DNA of 42,007 nt. Source: an uncultured Alphaproteobacteria bacterium. Its GTDB lineage: Bacteria; Pseudomonadota; Alphaproteobacteria; Rhizobiales; Beijerinckiaceae. Shown piece by piece: positions 25,270-32,764 of this stretch. The notes beneath the pieces were generated by a model that was not told the origin of the DNA, did no database searches, and was given only the letters and a program-made list of their open reading frames with translations. Made by a program: the position numbers and the translations under genes. How positions within the stretch are numbered: position 1 is the stretch's first letter; every line of letters begins with the position of its first letter. The stretch is taken from the NCBI GenBank assembly GCA_937988775.1, contig CALKHP010000047.1:1-42007 (forward strand), written 5' to 3'.

Positions 25270-26123
25270 TCGCCCTTCTCGGCCATCAACTCGGCCGCCT
25301 CGATCTTGAGGTCCTCGGGGCGCGGCATTTTCAGGATGTGATAGCCGCTATCGACGTAATGGATCTCGCCGGTGACGCCGCCCGACAGGTCCGACAGCAT
25401 GTAGAGCGCCGAGCCGCCGATCTCCTCCAGCGTCACCGGGCGCCGGAGCGGCGCATGGCGCGTCTGGTGGTTGAAGGTGAAGCGCGCTTCCGCGATGCCG
25501 GCGCCGGCCAATGTTCTGACCGGTCCGGGCGACAATGCGTTGACGCGGACCCCCTGCGGCCCGAGATCGGCGGCGAGATAGAGCACGCTCGCCTCGAGCG
25601 CCGCCTTGGCGATGCCCATCACGTTGTAGTTCGGCGAGACGAGCCGCGAGCCGCCATAGGTCAGCGTCAGCAGCGCGCCGCCCTTGGTCATCAAGGGCGC
25701 GGCGCGCCTGGCGATCTCGGTGAAGGAGAAGCACGAGATCACCATGGTGCGCGAGAAATTCTCGCGCGTGGTGTTCTCGACATAGCTGCCCTTCAGCTCG
25801 TTCTTGTCCGAGAAGCCGATGGCATGCACCACGAAATCGAGGCTGCCCCAGCGCTCGCGCAGCGTGTCGAACACGCTGTCCATGCTGGCGACATCCTCGA
25901 CATCGCATGGCAGCACCAGATCGGAGCCGGCTTCGGCGGCGAGCGGCCTGACGCGCTTGCCGAGCGCCTCGCCCTGATAGGTGAAGGCAAGCTCCGCGCC
26001 GTGCTGGCGCAGCGTCCTGGCAATGCCCCAGGCGATCGAATGGCCGTTGGCGACGCCCATGATGAGCCCGCGCTTGCCTTGCATCAACGCATGTTGGCCA
26101 GGAATGATCTCAGGCATCGACAT
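25266..26123 (-). CDS. fabI: Enoyl-[acyl-carrier-protein] reductase (NADH)
   Basis: A short-chain dehydrogenase that carries out the last reduction of fatty-acid elongation. FabI features are KRGLIMGVANGHSIAWGIA for cofactor binding, AFTYQGEALGKRV, VVHAIGFSDKNELKG, and the catalytic Tyr-x6-Lys in SPNYNVMGIAKAALEAS. It is 285 aa from ATG 26123; the second ATG at 26117 is equally possible, and both overlap the fabB 3' end (26110). The order fabA-fabB-fabI is the known alphaproteobacterial unsaturated fatty acid cluster, and the dsbA-like gene is coupled to its stop. It is the target class of triclosan and isoniazid-like inhibitors. Confidence 0.95.
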   Translation of the reverse strand: MSMPEIIPGQHALMQGKRGLIMGVANGHSIAWGIARTLRQHGAELAFTYQGEALGKRVRPLAAEAGSDLVLPCDVEDVASMDSVFDTLRERWGSLDFVVHAIGFSDKNELKGSYVENTTRENFSRTMVISCFSFTEIARRAAPLMTKGGALLTLTYGGSRLVSPNYNVMGIAKAALEASVLYLAADLGPQGVRVNALSPGPVRTLAGAGIAEARFTFNHQTRHAPLRRPVTLEEIGGSALYMLSDLSGGVTGEIHYVDSGYHILKMPRPEDLKIEAAELMAEKGE

Positions 26124-27336
26124 GCTTCAGCACGAGCGTGGCGTTGGTGCCGCCGAAACCGAACGAATTGGTGATCACCGTGCCGAGCCTGGCGTTGTCG
26201 ATGCGCTTGCGCACGATCGGCATGTCGGCGAAGGCCGGGTCGAGTTCGTCGATATGCGCGCTCTCGCAGATGAAATTGTTGTTCATCATCAACAGGCTGT
26301 AGATCGTCTCCTGCACGCCGGTCGCGCCGAGCGAGTGCCCGGTGAGCGACTTGGTCGCCGAGATCGGCGGGCACTTGTCCTCGTTGCCGAACACCTCGCG
26401 CAGCGCCTCGATTTCCTTCATGTCGCCGACCGGGGTCGAGGTGGCATGCGGGTTGATGTAATCGACCTTGGTCTTCACGGTCGCCAGCGCCTGCTTCATG
26501 CACCGCACGGCGCCTTCGCCGGAGGGTGCCACCATGTCGTAGCCGTCGGAGGTTGCGCCATAGCCGACGATCTCGCCATAGATTTTCGCGCCGCGCGCCT
26601 TGGCGTGCTCGTATTCCTCGAGCACGACGACGCCGGCACCGCCGGCGATGACAAAACCGTCACGGCTGACATCATAGGCGCGCGAGGCGACCGTCGGGCG
26701 GTCGTTGAACTTGGTCGACATCGCGCCCATCGCGTCGAACAGCACCGACAGCGTCCAGTCGAGTTCCTCGCAGCCGCCGGCGAACACCACGTCCTGCTTG
26801 CCCCACTGGATCATCTCATAGGCATTGCCGATGCAATGGTTCGAGGTCGCGCAGGCCGAGGAGATCGAATAGTTGACGCCCTTGATCTTGAACCAGGTCG
26901 CCAGCGTCGCCGACGCCGTCGAGGACATCGCCTTGGGCACCGCGAACGGGCCGACCCGCTTCGAGGAGCCGGTCTCGCGCGCCTTGTCGACCGCCTCGAT
27001 CACCGTGCGCGTCGAAGGTCCGCCCGAGCCCATGATGATGCCGGTCATCGGGTTGACGATATCGGCCTCCTCGAGCCCGGCATCGCGGATCGCCTGATCC
27101 ATGGCGATGTGGTTCCAGGCGCTGCCGCCGCCGTGGAAGCGCATGGCGCGGCGGTCGACGAGCGCCTCGACATCGATCTCGGGCGCGCCCTGCACCTGGC
27201 AGCGGAAACCGTGTTCCTTGAAGGCCTCGGAGAAACTGATGCCGGATTTGGCGTCACGCAGCGAGGCGAGCACCTCGTCGGTGTTGTTGCCGATGGAGGA
27301 GACGATCCCCATCCCGGTCACGACCACACGCCTCAT
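26110..27336 (-). CDS. fabB: 3-oxoacyl-ACP synthase I (beta-ketoacyl-ACP synthase)
   Basis: A 408-aa condensing enzyme, elongating the cis-3-decenoyl-ACP made by FabA in unsaturated fatty-acid synthesis. Catalytic Cys162 is in YSISSACATSNHC. The two histidines are in YINPHATSTPVGD and SLTGHSLGATGVQ, and the glycine loop is SFGFGGTNATLVL. The true start is ATG at 27334-27336 (MRRVVVTGMG), preceded by AAGGAG; upstream in-frame codons are non-coding. It lies 102 bases downstream of fabA and overlaps fabI by up to 14 bases. Confidence 0.96.
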   Translation of the reverse strand: MRRVVVTGMGIVSSIGNNTDEVLASLRDAKSGISFSEAFKEHGFRCQVQGAPEIDVEALVDRRAMRFHGGGSAWNHIAMDQAIRDAGLEEADIVNPMTGIIMGSGGPSTRTVIEAVDKARETGSSKRVGPFAVPKAMSSTASATLATWFKIKGVNYSISSACATSNHCIGNAYEMIQWGKQDVVFAGGCEELDWTLSVLFDAMGAMSTKFNDRPTVASRAYDVSRDGFVIAGGAGVVVLEEYEHAKARGAKIYGEIVGYGATSDGYDMVAPSGEGAVRCMKQALATVKTKVDYINPHATSTPVGDMKEIEALREVFGNEDKCPPISATKSLTGHSLGATGVQETIYSLLMMNNNFICESAHIDELDPAFADMPIVRKRIDNARLGTVITNSFGFGGTNATLVLKHVDA

Positions 27337-27438
27337 GCCCTGCTCCTTCTGGCGGTCCCGCAGCGATCGCGCCGCCGCGCCGCCATCCGACCGCTTCCTG
27401 AGATTACCGTGATGATGGCGCGCGCCGCGCGCCACCCG

Positions 27439-27948
27439 TTAGCTCTCGGCCTTGAACAGGCCGACCCGCAGATCCTTCGCCTCGTAGATGGTGCGTCCAT
27501 CGGCTTTCAACCAGCCGTCGGCGATGCCGAGCACCAGTTTGGAGCGAAACACGCGCCGGAAATCGATGCCGTATTCGACGAGCTTGACGCTCGGCAGCAC
27601 TTGGTCGGCGAATTTCACCTCGCCGACGCCGAGCGCGCGGCCGCGGCCGGGGCTGCCCGACCAGCCGAGGAAGAAGCCGACGAGCTGCCACAGCGCATCG
27701 AGGCCGAGGCAGCCCGGCATCACCGGATCGTCCTTGAAGTGGCACGGGAAGAACCACAGGTCGGGCCTGACGTCGAGTTCGGCGCGCACATGGCCCTTGC
27801 CGTGAGCGCCGCCATCTTCCGCGATCTGGGTGATGCGGTCGAACATCAGCATCGGCGGCAGCGGCAACTGCGCGTTGCCCTGGCCAAACAATTCGCCGCG
27901 TCCGCAGGCAAGCAGGTCGTCATAGGCGTAGCTCGATCGGCGTTCCAT
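27439..27948 (-). CDS. fabA: 3-hydroxydecanoyl-ACP dehydratase/isomerase
   Basis: A 169-aa hot-dog-fold enzyme that dehydrates 3-hydroxyacyl-ACP and isomerises the C10 intermediate, the branch point to unsaturated fatty acids. Catalytic His70 is in LWFFPCHFKDDPVMPGC, and Asp84 is in LGLDALWQL. Family length is about 170 aa. The start ATG at 27946-27948 (MERRSSYAYDDLL) has AAAGG about twelve bases upstream. It is divergent from irr, with 240 bases between the starts. That gap includes an AT-rich stretch around 28000-28025 (GGAATTTTAAAGTCTTTAAC) likely to hold the fab promoter. Confidence 0.96.
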   Translation of the reverse strand: MERRSSYAYDDLLACGRGELFGQGNAQLPLPPMLMFDRITQIAEDGGAHGKGHVRAELDVRPDLWFFPCHFKDDPVMPGCLGLDALWQLVGFFLGWSGSPGRGRALGVGEVKFADQVLPSVKLVEYGIDFRRVFRSKLVLGIADGWLKADGRTIYEAKDLRVGLFKAES

Positions 27949-28188
27949 GCGCTGCGGGCACCTTTCATCTTGTCGGAACCGAGCGCATAGCGCACGATCA
28001 CGGAATTTTAAAGTCTTTAACACAGTCGTGTCCGATGCAAATCACAAGGATCGGCCAGGGATCGCGTTGAAATGAGCCTGTGTGGCGTTGTGGCTTTCAT
28101 GCCAATGGCCATAAAAGGTTGCACCGGCGCGGCCGAACGACTATTTTCCCCGTCGAAAGGCTAGGGCCTGCCCCTAGGAACCCAGAGT

Positions 28189-28671
28189 ATGACGATTCCG
28201 CTTCGAGTTCTTGATCCGGCGGCGCGGGCCGAGCAGCCGTCTGCCGGCAACCCAATGGCGGGTTGCCCGGTGCACAAGCTGCGCGAGATGCTGCGCGAGG
28301 CGGGCCTGCGTCCGACGCGCCAGCGCGTGGCGCTCGGCTGGCTGCTGTTCGGCAAGGGCCATCGCCACATCTCGGCCGAGACGCTGTACGAGGAGGCGAA
28401 CCACGCCCGCGTCAACGTTTCGCTCGCCACCGTCTACAACACGCTGCACCAGTTCACCGAGGCGCGCCTGCTGCGCGAGCTCGCGCTCGACGGTGCCAAG
28501 ACCTATTTCGACACCAACGTCACCGACCACCATCACTTCTTCGTGGAAGGCGAGAACAAGGTCGTCGACATCCCCCATTCCGACCTGCATGTCGAGGATC
28601 TGCCGGTGCCCCCCGAGGGCTACGAGATCAGCCGCGTCGATGTCGTGGTCCGGCTCCGCCCCAAGGATTGA
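28189..28671 (+). CDS. irr: Iron response regulator Irr (Fur family)
   Basis: A 160-aa Fur-family regulator that controls haem synthesis and iron genes in response to haem rather than free iron. A candidate haem regulatory motif, Gly25-Cys26-Pro27-Val28-His29, lies at the N-terminus, followed by LREAGLRPTRQRVALGWLLF, the Irr form of the DNA-binding domain. The second haem-binding region is the histidine cluster His114-116 in VTDHHHFFVEGENKVVDIP. HRHISAETLYEEA and NVSLATVYNTLHQF complete the Irr pattern. A regulatory Fur metal site is absent, as expected. hemA and btuB/btuFCD elsewhere in the window are plausible members of its iron/haem regulon, but no iron-control-element box was identified. 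Confidence 0.95.
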   Translation: MTIPLRVLDPAARAEQPSAGNPMAGCPVHKLREMLREAGLRPTRQRVALGWLLFGKGHRHISAETLYEEANHARVNVSLATVYNTLHQFTEARLLRELALDGAKTYFDTNVTDHHHFFVEGENKVVDIPHSDLHVEDLPVPPEGYEISRVDVVVRLRPKD

Positions 28672-28680
28672 GGCGCGCCG

Positions 28681-28905
28681 CTCCGGCTCAGGGCCGGATG
28701 CTTTGATCGCAACACGGATCGCCTGCCCGCCGTCCCGGCCTCGAACCGGGACGTAAGCGGGCATCGTGCTTTTGCGGTGTCATTCCTGACGCGCGTCAGC
28801 GCGATCGGGCATCCAGGGGGCGTATGCGCTGGCGGTTCTGGGTTCCCGCCTGCGCGGGAATGACAGTTGCGAACGTCTCGCCCCGGCCTTGAGCCGGGGC
28901 CCAGC
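28681..28905. repeat. Cluster of short palindromes in a gene-free gap
   Basis: The 301-base gap between irr and the SH3-domain gene has no gene. It contains an imperfect CCGGCTCAGGGCCGG hairpin at the irr 3' end (possible terminator), CGTCCCGGCCTCGAACCGGG at 28731-28753, TTCCCGCCTGCGCGGGAA at 28843-28860, and CCCCGGCCTTGAGCCGGGGC at 28881-28900. The last three belong to the dispersed families found elsewhere in the window. Confidence 0.8.
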
Positions 28906-28972
28906 GAAGCGGGGCGTGCATGGGAAAGGGCCTTGTCCCTCGCATCGGGACGGACCTGATGAGCCGTCGCGC

Positions 28973-29500
28973 CTACTTCACCTTCTCGCCCGGATAGGCG
29001 CCCCACAGTTTTTCCTGCTCCATCCAGCCGGAGAAGCCGTCGCCGCTCAGCAGGCACCAGGTGCCGGTGCATTCCTCGATCGTCGCCAGCACCTTGGGCT
29101 CGAGCTTCGCCACCACGCGGGCATCGGTGCTGTCGCTGTCGTAAAGCGGCAGCGCGCCGTCCTTCGACCACGGCGCCACTACCGCGGTGCGGCGCGAGGA
29201 CACCGTGCGCGACATCAGCCAGCCCTCCGAGCCGTCCGAATCGCGCACTCGGCGCCAGATGTCGAATTCCGCTATGATCTCGAGCGGCTGGCCGGCGCGA
29301 TGGAAAACCCAGGAGATGCGGTTGTTGACGCTCGGCCCCTCGCGCAGGTTGGTGACGCTGGCGCGCAGGCTGACGAAGCGCGGGATCGGCTGCTTGGTCA
29401 CGTTGCCGACGGCGATCGCCGTGGCGGCAAGCGCCGGCGCGCATAGCGCAAGCAAGGCGGCGGCGAGGAGGACGGAGCGAAGCGGGCGAGGGCTGGTCAT
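28973..29500 (-). CDS. Exported SH3-domain protein
   Basis: A 175-aa protein with a signal peptide (RSVLLAAALLALCAPALA) followed by two bacterial SH3-like segments. The first runs across FVSLRASVTNLREGPSVNNR and DSDGSEGWLMSRTVS. The second runs across LPLYDSDSTDARVVAKLEP and CTGTWCLLSGDGFSGWMEQE. The order matches the DUF1058/SH3_4 proteins common in Rhizobiales, often next to a 2-hydroxyacid dehydrogenase as here. A cell-wall or periplasmic protein-binding role is assumed for the fold; nothing more specific is visible. ATG at 29498-29500 is preferred because the signal peptide begins there; the longer frame to 29551 would put a non-signal-like tail in front. Confidence 0.85.
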   Translation of the reverse strand: MTSPRPLRSVLLAAALLALCAPALAATAIAVGNVTKQPIPRFVSLRASVTNLREGPSVNNRISWVFHRAGQPLEIIAEFDIWRRVRDSDGSEGWLMSRTVSSRRTAVVAPWSKDGALPLYDSDSTDARVVAKLEPKVLATIEECTGTWCLLSGDGFSGWMEQEKLWGAYPGEKVK

Positions 29501-29752
29501 GAGCTTGAAACCGTATCGGGCGTAAATTCCGGGCATGGCGGCTGACATCATTGTCTGCCGCCCAGTCGGCCGTGGCCGGGCAGCATGCTCGCTCTTTCTG
29601 GCGGCGGCGGCTTCTGCTAGAGCGGAGCAGGCCGCAGCGAGCTTCCTATTTCTGCGGCCTCACGCTTAACGAGTGATGAAGCGAAAAGGTTAAGCCGTCG
29701 CCATTCCGGTCGTCAATCGCTCACCACGATCCTCGGAGTCCGTATTCCGCCC

Positions 29753-30772
29753 ATGACCATCGCGCCCGTGACCTCCACGTCCTCGACCAAGCCGCTCGTC
29801 ATCGTCACCCGCCGCCTGCCCGAGACGATCGAACTGCGCATGCAGCAGCTTTTCGAGGTCCGGGTCCGCGAATCCGATACCATGATGACGCCGGATGAGA
29901 TGAAGGCCGCCGTGGCCGAGGCCGATGTGCTGGTGCCGACCGTCACCGATCGCGTCGGGGCCGATATCATCGCCGCCGCCGGGCCGCGCCTCAGGCTGAT
30001 CGCCAATTTCGGCAATGGCGTCGACAATATCGACGTGGCGGCGGCGAGCGCGCGCGGCATCACCGTCACCAACACGCCGGGCGTGCTGACCGAGGATACC
30101 GCCGATTTCACCATGGCGCTGATCCTCGCCGTGACGCGCCGCATCGTCGAGGGCGCCGGCGTCGTGCCCGATGCGCGCTGGAGCGGCTGGTCGCCGAACT
30201 GGATGCTCGGCCGCCGCGTCTCCGGCAAGCGCCTCGGCATTCTCGGCATGGGCCGCATCGGCATCGCGTTGGCGCGGCGCGCACGCGCCTTCGGCCTGCA
30301 GATCCACTATCACAACCGCCGCCCGGCGCCGGCCCGCATCGAGAAGGAACTGGAGGCGACCTACTGGGAGAGCCTCGACCAGATGCTGGCGCGCATGGAC
30401 ATGCTCTCGGTCAATTGCCCGCACACGCCTGCGACCTTCCACCTGCTGTCGGCGCGCCGGCTCAGGCTGATGAAGCCGGAGGCGATCCTGGTCAACACGG
30501 CGCGCGGCGAGATCGTCGACGAGGAGGCGCTGATCGACCTGCTCGAGAAGGGCCAGCTCGGCGGCGCCGGGCTCGACGTGTTCGCGCGCGCGCCCGATGT
30601 CTCGCCGCGCCTGATCGCGCTTGCCCGCCAGGGCCGCGCCACGCTGCTGCCGCACATGGCCTCGGCGACGCTGGAGGGCCGCATCGAGATGGGCGAGAAG
30701 GTCATCATCAACATCAAGACCTTCACCGACGGCCACCGCCCGCCCGATCGCGTGCTGCCCGAGCAGGATTGA
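29753..30772 (+). CDS. D-isomer-specific 2-hydroxyacid dehydrogenase (glyoxylate/hydroxypyruvate reductase type)
   Basis: A 339-aa NAD(P)H-dependent dehydrogenase. The cofactor motif is GKRLGILGMGRIGIALARRA. The catalytic Arg lies between FGNGVDNIDVAAA and NTPGVLTEDTADFTMALIL or in NTARGEIVDEEALIDLL, with Glu in the DVFARAPDV region and His in LLPHMASATLEGR. The sequence resembles glyoxylate reductases of Rhizobium and Pyrococcus-type GRHPR. One oddity: family members usually read DVFxxEP, and here it is DVFARAPDVS, so the Glu position is changed locally, although the sequence is otherwise intact. The next gene starts 5 bases after the stop, so they are coupled. Confidence 0.9.
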   Translation: MTIAPVTSTSSTKPLVIVTRRLPETIELRMQQLFEVRVRESDTMMTPDEMKAAVAEADVLVPTVTDRVGADIIAAAGPRLRLIANFGNGVDNIDVAAASARGITVTNTPGVLTEDTADFTMALILAVTRRIVEGAGVVPDARWSGWSPNWMLGRRVSGKRLGILGMGRIGIALARRARAFGLQIHYHNRRPAPARIEKELEATYWESLDQMLARMDMLSVNCPHTPATFHLLSARRLRLMKPEAILVNTARGEIVDEEALIDLLEKGQLGGAGLDVFARAPDVSPRLIALARQGRATLLPHMASATLEGRIEMGEKVIINIKTFTDGHRPPDRVLPEQD

Positions 30773-30777
30773 GGCTG

Positions 30778-31461
30778 ATGCTCACCATCGCCGTCACCGC
30801 GTTCGGGCAGATCCTGTCGCCGCGCTTCCGGCCGATCCTGCTCAAGGTGATCGGCCTGACGCTGGCGCTGCTCATCGTCGCCGGGATCGCCTTCAGCGCG
30901 CTCGCCGCCTGGTTTCTCGACGGTTTCGATCCGTGGATCGCCATGTCGGCGACCTTCGCCGCCGGCCTCGCCTATATTTTCGTGGCGGCCTATCTGCTGG
31001 CGCCAATCTCCTCGGTCGTCGCCGGCTTTTTCCTCGATGAGGTCGCGGAGAAGGTCGAGAGCCACGATTATCCGCGCGATCCGCCGGGCGTCGCGCTGCC
31101 GATCATGCGGGCGCTGGTGATGAGCGGCCGCTTCGCGCTGCTGATCGGCGTGGTCAATCTCGGCGCGCTGCTGCTGCTGCTGATCCCCGGCGTCAACATG
31201 CTGGTGTTCTTCGTTGCCAATGCCTATCTGCTCGGCCGGGAATATTTCGAGCTTGCCGCCTGCCGCTTCCACGGCGTGGCGGGCGCCCGCGCCTTCAGGC
31301 GGCGCCATGGCGTGACCGTGTTCCTGTACGGGCTGCTGATCGCGTTCCTGCTGGCGGTGCCGGTCGCCAACCTGCTGACGCCGCTATTCGGCACCGTGCT
31401 GATGGTGCATCTCCACAAGCGGCTGGCGCCGGTTCAGGTCGCCGAAGGCGCCGCGAACTGA
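30778..31461 (+). CDS. EI24 domain membrane protein (CysZ-like)
   Basis: A 227-aa inner-membrane protein with about four hydrophobic segments (around residues 22-45, 55-80, 115-145 and 180-205). The motifs LLAPISSVVAGFFLDEVAEK and FFVANAYLLGREYFELAACR are typical of the EI24/CysZ family. In E. coli CysZ is a sulfate importer; other members are uncharacterised, and no sulfur genes lie nearby, so sulfate transport is only a possibility. It begins 5 bases after the 2-hydroxyacid dehydrogenase stop. Its end overlaps the converging NDUFA9-like gene by 28 bases. Confidence 0.88.
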   Translation: MLTIAVTAFGQILSPRFRPILLKVIGLTLALLIVAGIAFSALAAWFLDGFDPWIAMSATFAAGLAYIFVAAYLLAPISSVVAGFFLDEVAEKVESHDYPRDPPGVALPIMRALVMSGRFALLIGVVNLGALLLLLIPGVNMLVFFVANAYLLGREYFELAACRFHGVAGARAFRRRHGVTVFLYGLLIAFLLAVPVANLLTPLFGTVLMVHLHKRLAPVQVAEGAAN

Positions 31462-32411
31462 CCGGTGCGCCGGAAGCGCCACAGGTATTCCGGCACCACG
31501 CTTTCGACCGCCGTCGCCGGCAGGCCGAGCCCGGCCAGGGTGCGGGCCTCCGTCTCGGCCGCCGCCGAGACGATGCTGTCGCGCTTGAGCAGTTCCACCT
31601 GGTCGCGCGTCAGCGGCGCGCCCGGCACCATGCCAAGCGCCGTGCCGAGCACTTCGGCGAGCGCGAACGGCACGCGCACCAACGGCCGCGACCGGCCGGT
31701 GGTTGCCAGCACATAGGCGAAAATCTCTTCCAGGCTCATCACGCGCGGGCCGCCGAGTTCGTAGGTCGCGCCGGGCGTGGCGTGGCCCTCGAGCGCCAGC
31801 GCGATGGCGGCCGCGACATCGCCGACATAGACCGGCTGGAAGCGCGTCTCGCCGCCGCCGATCAGCGGCAGTACCGGCAGCATGCGTGCCAGCATGGCGA
31901 ACTGGTTGAAGAACTTGTCCTCCTGCCCGAAGATCGCCGACGGCCGCATGATCACGGCCGAGGGGAAGGCGGCCAGCGCCGCCGCCTCGCCGCGCGCCTT
32001 GCTCTCGGCATAGTGCGAGGGCGAATCAGCCGCGGCGCCGAGCGCCGAGACATGCACGAACTGCTTGGCCCCGGCGGCGGCGGCGGCGCGCGCCACCACC
32101 CTCGGGCCCTCGGCCTGCACCGATTGATAGCGCTGCCGGCCGCTCTCGGTCATGATGCCGACGAGGTTGACCACGACATCGGCGCCCTGGGCGGCGGCCT
32201 CGACCGAGCGCGGATAGCGCAGGTTGGCCTGGAAGGCGTGGATCTGGCCGACATGGCCAAGCGGCTGCAGGTGGCCGGCGAGATCGGGCCTGCGCACCGC
32301 GACGCGCACGCGCCAGCCCTGTTTCACCAGCGCGCGCACGACATGGCGCCCGACAAAGCCCGAACCGCCGAAAATCGTCGCCAGCCGCGGCGCGTGATTG
32401 CTGGAATCCAT
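31434..32411 (-). CDS. Complex I NDUFA9-family NAD(P)-binding protein
   Basis: A 325-aa atypical short-chain dehydrogenase of the NDUFA9 family. In mitochondria, NDUFA9 is an accessory complex I subunit that binds NADPH; alphaproteobacteria encode close relatives. The Rossmann motif is ATIFGGSGFVGRHVVRALVK. Further blocks are VAVRRPDLAGHLQPLGHVGQ, HVSALGAAADSPSHYAESKA and VIMRPSAIFGQEDKFFNQFA. The last is typical of NDUFA9 homologues. The usual Tyr-x3-Lys is shifted or partly present (HYAESK), so enzymatic activity is uncertain. ATG at 32409-32411 is chosen; an in-frame TTG lies three codons earlier. This is the last core gene before the tRNA and island. Confidence 0.88.
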   Translation of the reverse strand: MDSSNHAPRLATIFGGSGFVGRHVVRALVKQGWRVRVAVRRPDLAGHLQPLGHVGQIHAFQANLRYPRSVEAAAQGADVVVNLVGIMTESGRQRYQSVQAEGPRVVARAAAAAGAKQFVHVSALGAAADSPSHYAESKARGEAAALAAFPSAVIMRPSAIFGQEDKFFNQFAMLARMLPVLPLIGGGETRFQPVYVGDVAAAIALALEGHATPGATYELGGPRVMSLEEIFAYVLATTGRSRPLVRVPFALAEVLGTALGMVPGAPLTRDQVELLKRDSIVSAAAETEARTLAGLGLPATAVESVVPEYLWRFRRTGQFAAPSAT

Positions 32412-32553
32412 CGCTCTCAACCGTCTCCAGGAAACTGCCGTTTATAGCGGTTCAATAGTCAAAACCGCGCACGCTGTACAGGCGCGTTTGCGCGCGGCCG
32501 GCCGGCGCGCCTCATGGCGTGGCGCGAAAGATGCCGCATGGCGCGCGAGGTGA

Positions 32554-32582
32554 TTGACAACGGGCCCCACCCCTCTTTAAGA
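32554..32582 (+). promoter_or_regulatory. Sigma70-type promoter for tRNA-Leu
   Basis: TTGACA (32554-32559) is followed by a 17-base spacer and TTAAGA (32577-32582), with the mature tRNA beginning 12 bases later at 32594. Spacing and position fit a housekeeping promoter for a stable RNA. Confidence 0.75.
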
Positions 32583-32593
32583 GACGCCGCTAT

Positions 32594-32678
32594 GCCCAGG
32601 TGGCGGAATTGGTAGACGCGCACGGTTCAGGTCCGTGTACTGCAAGGTGTGGAGGTTCGAGTCCTCTTCTGGGCACCA
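32594..32678 (+). tRNA. tRNA-Leu (anticodon CAG)
   Basis: The acceptor arm GCCCAGG pairs with TCTGGGC, the D-arm TGGCGGAATTGGTAGACGCG is leucine-like, and the anticodon stem-loop CACGG-TTCAGGT-CCGTG gives CAG. The long variable arm (TACTGCAAGGTGTGGA region) marks a class II tRNA, and the T-arm has GGTTCGAGTCC. The discriminator A and an encoded CCA end it at 32678. The 3' half is the likely attachment site of the element that starts right after. Confidence 0.97.
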
Positions 32679-32764
32679 ATTATTCTCGGAGCCGTTGTGC
32701 TTCAAGAAGTTAAGCCGCATCAGAGAGTTAAGCGCAGCCGACTGTCATACAGGGCTGCTACACA

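Noticed and set aside
25981..27990. A 669-codon open frame on the plus strand opposite fabI, fabB and fabA
   Set aside because: The minus-strand fab genes have complete catalytic motifs. The plus-strand translation is low-complexity His/Arg/Asp-rich and spans three genes.
29667..29697. CTTAAC...GTTAAG inverted pair resembling a CtrA site upstream of the hydroxyacid dehydrogenase
   Set aside because: CtrA sites need TTAA-N7-TTAA spacing. Here the halves are much further apart, so the match is probably chance.
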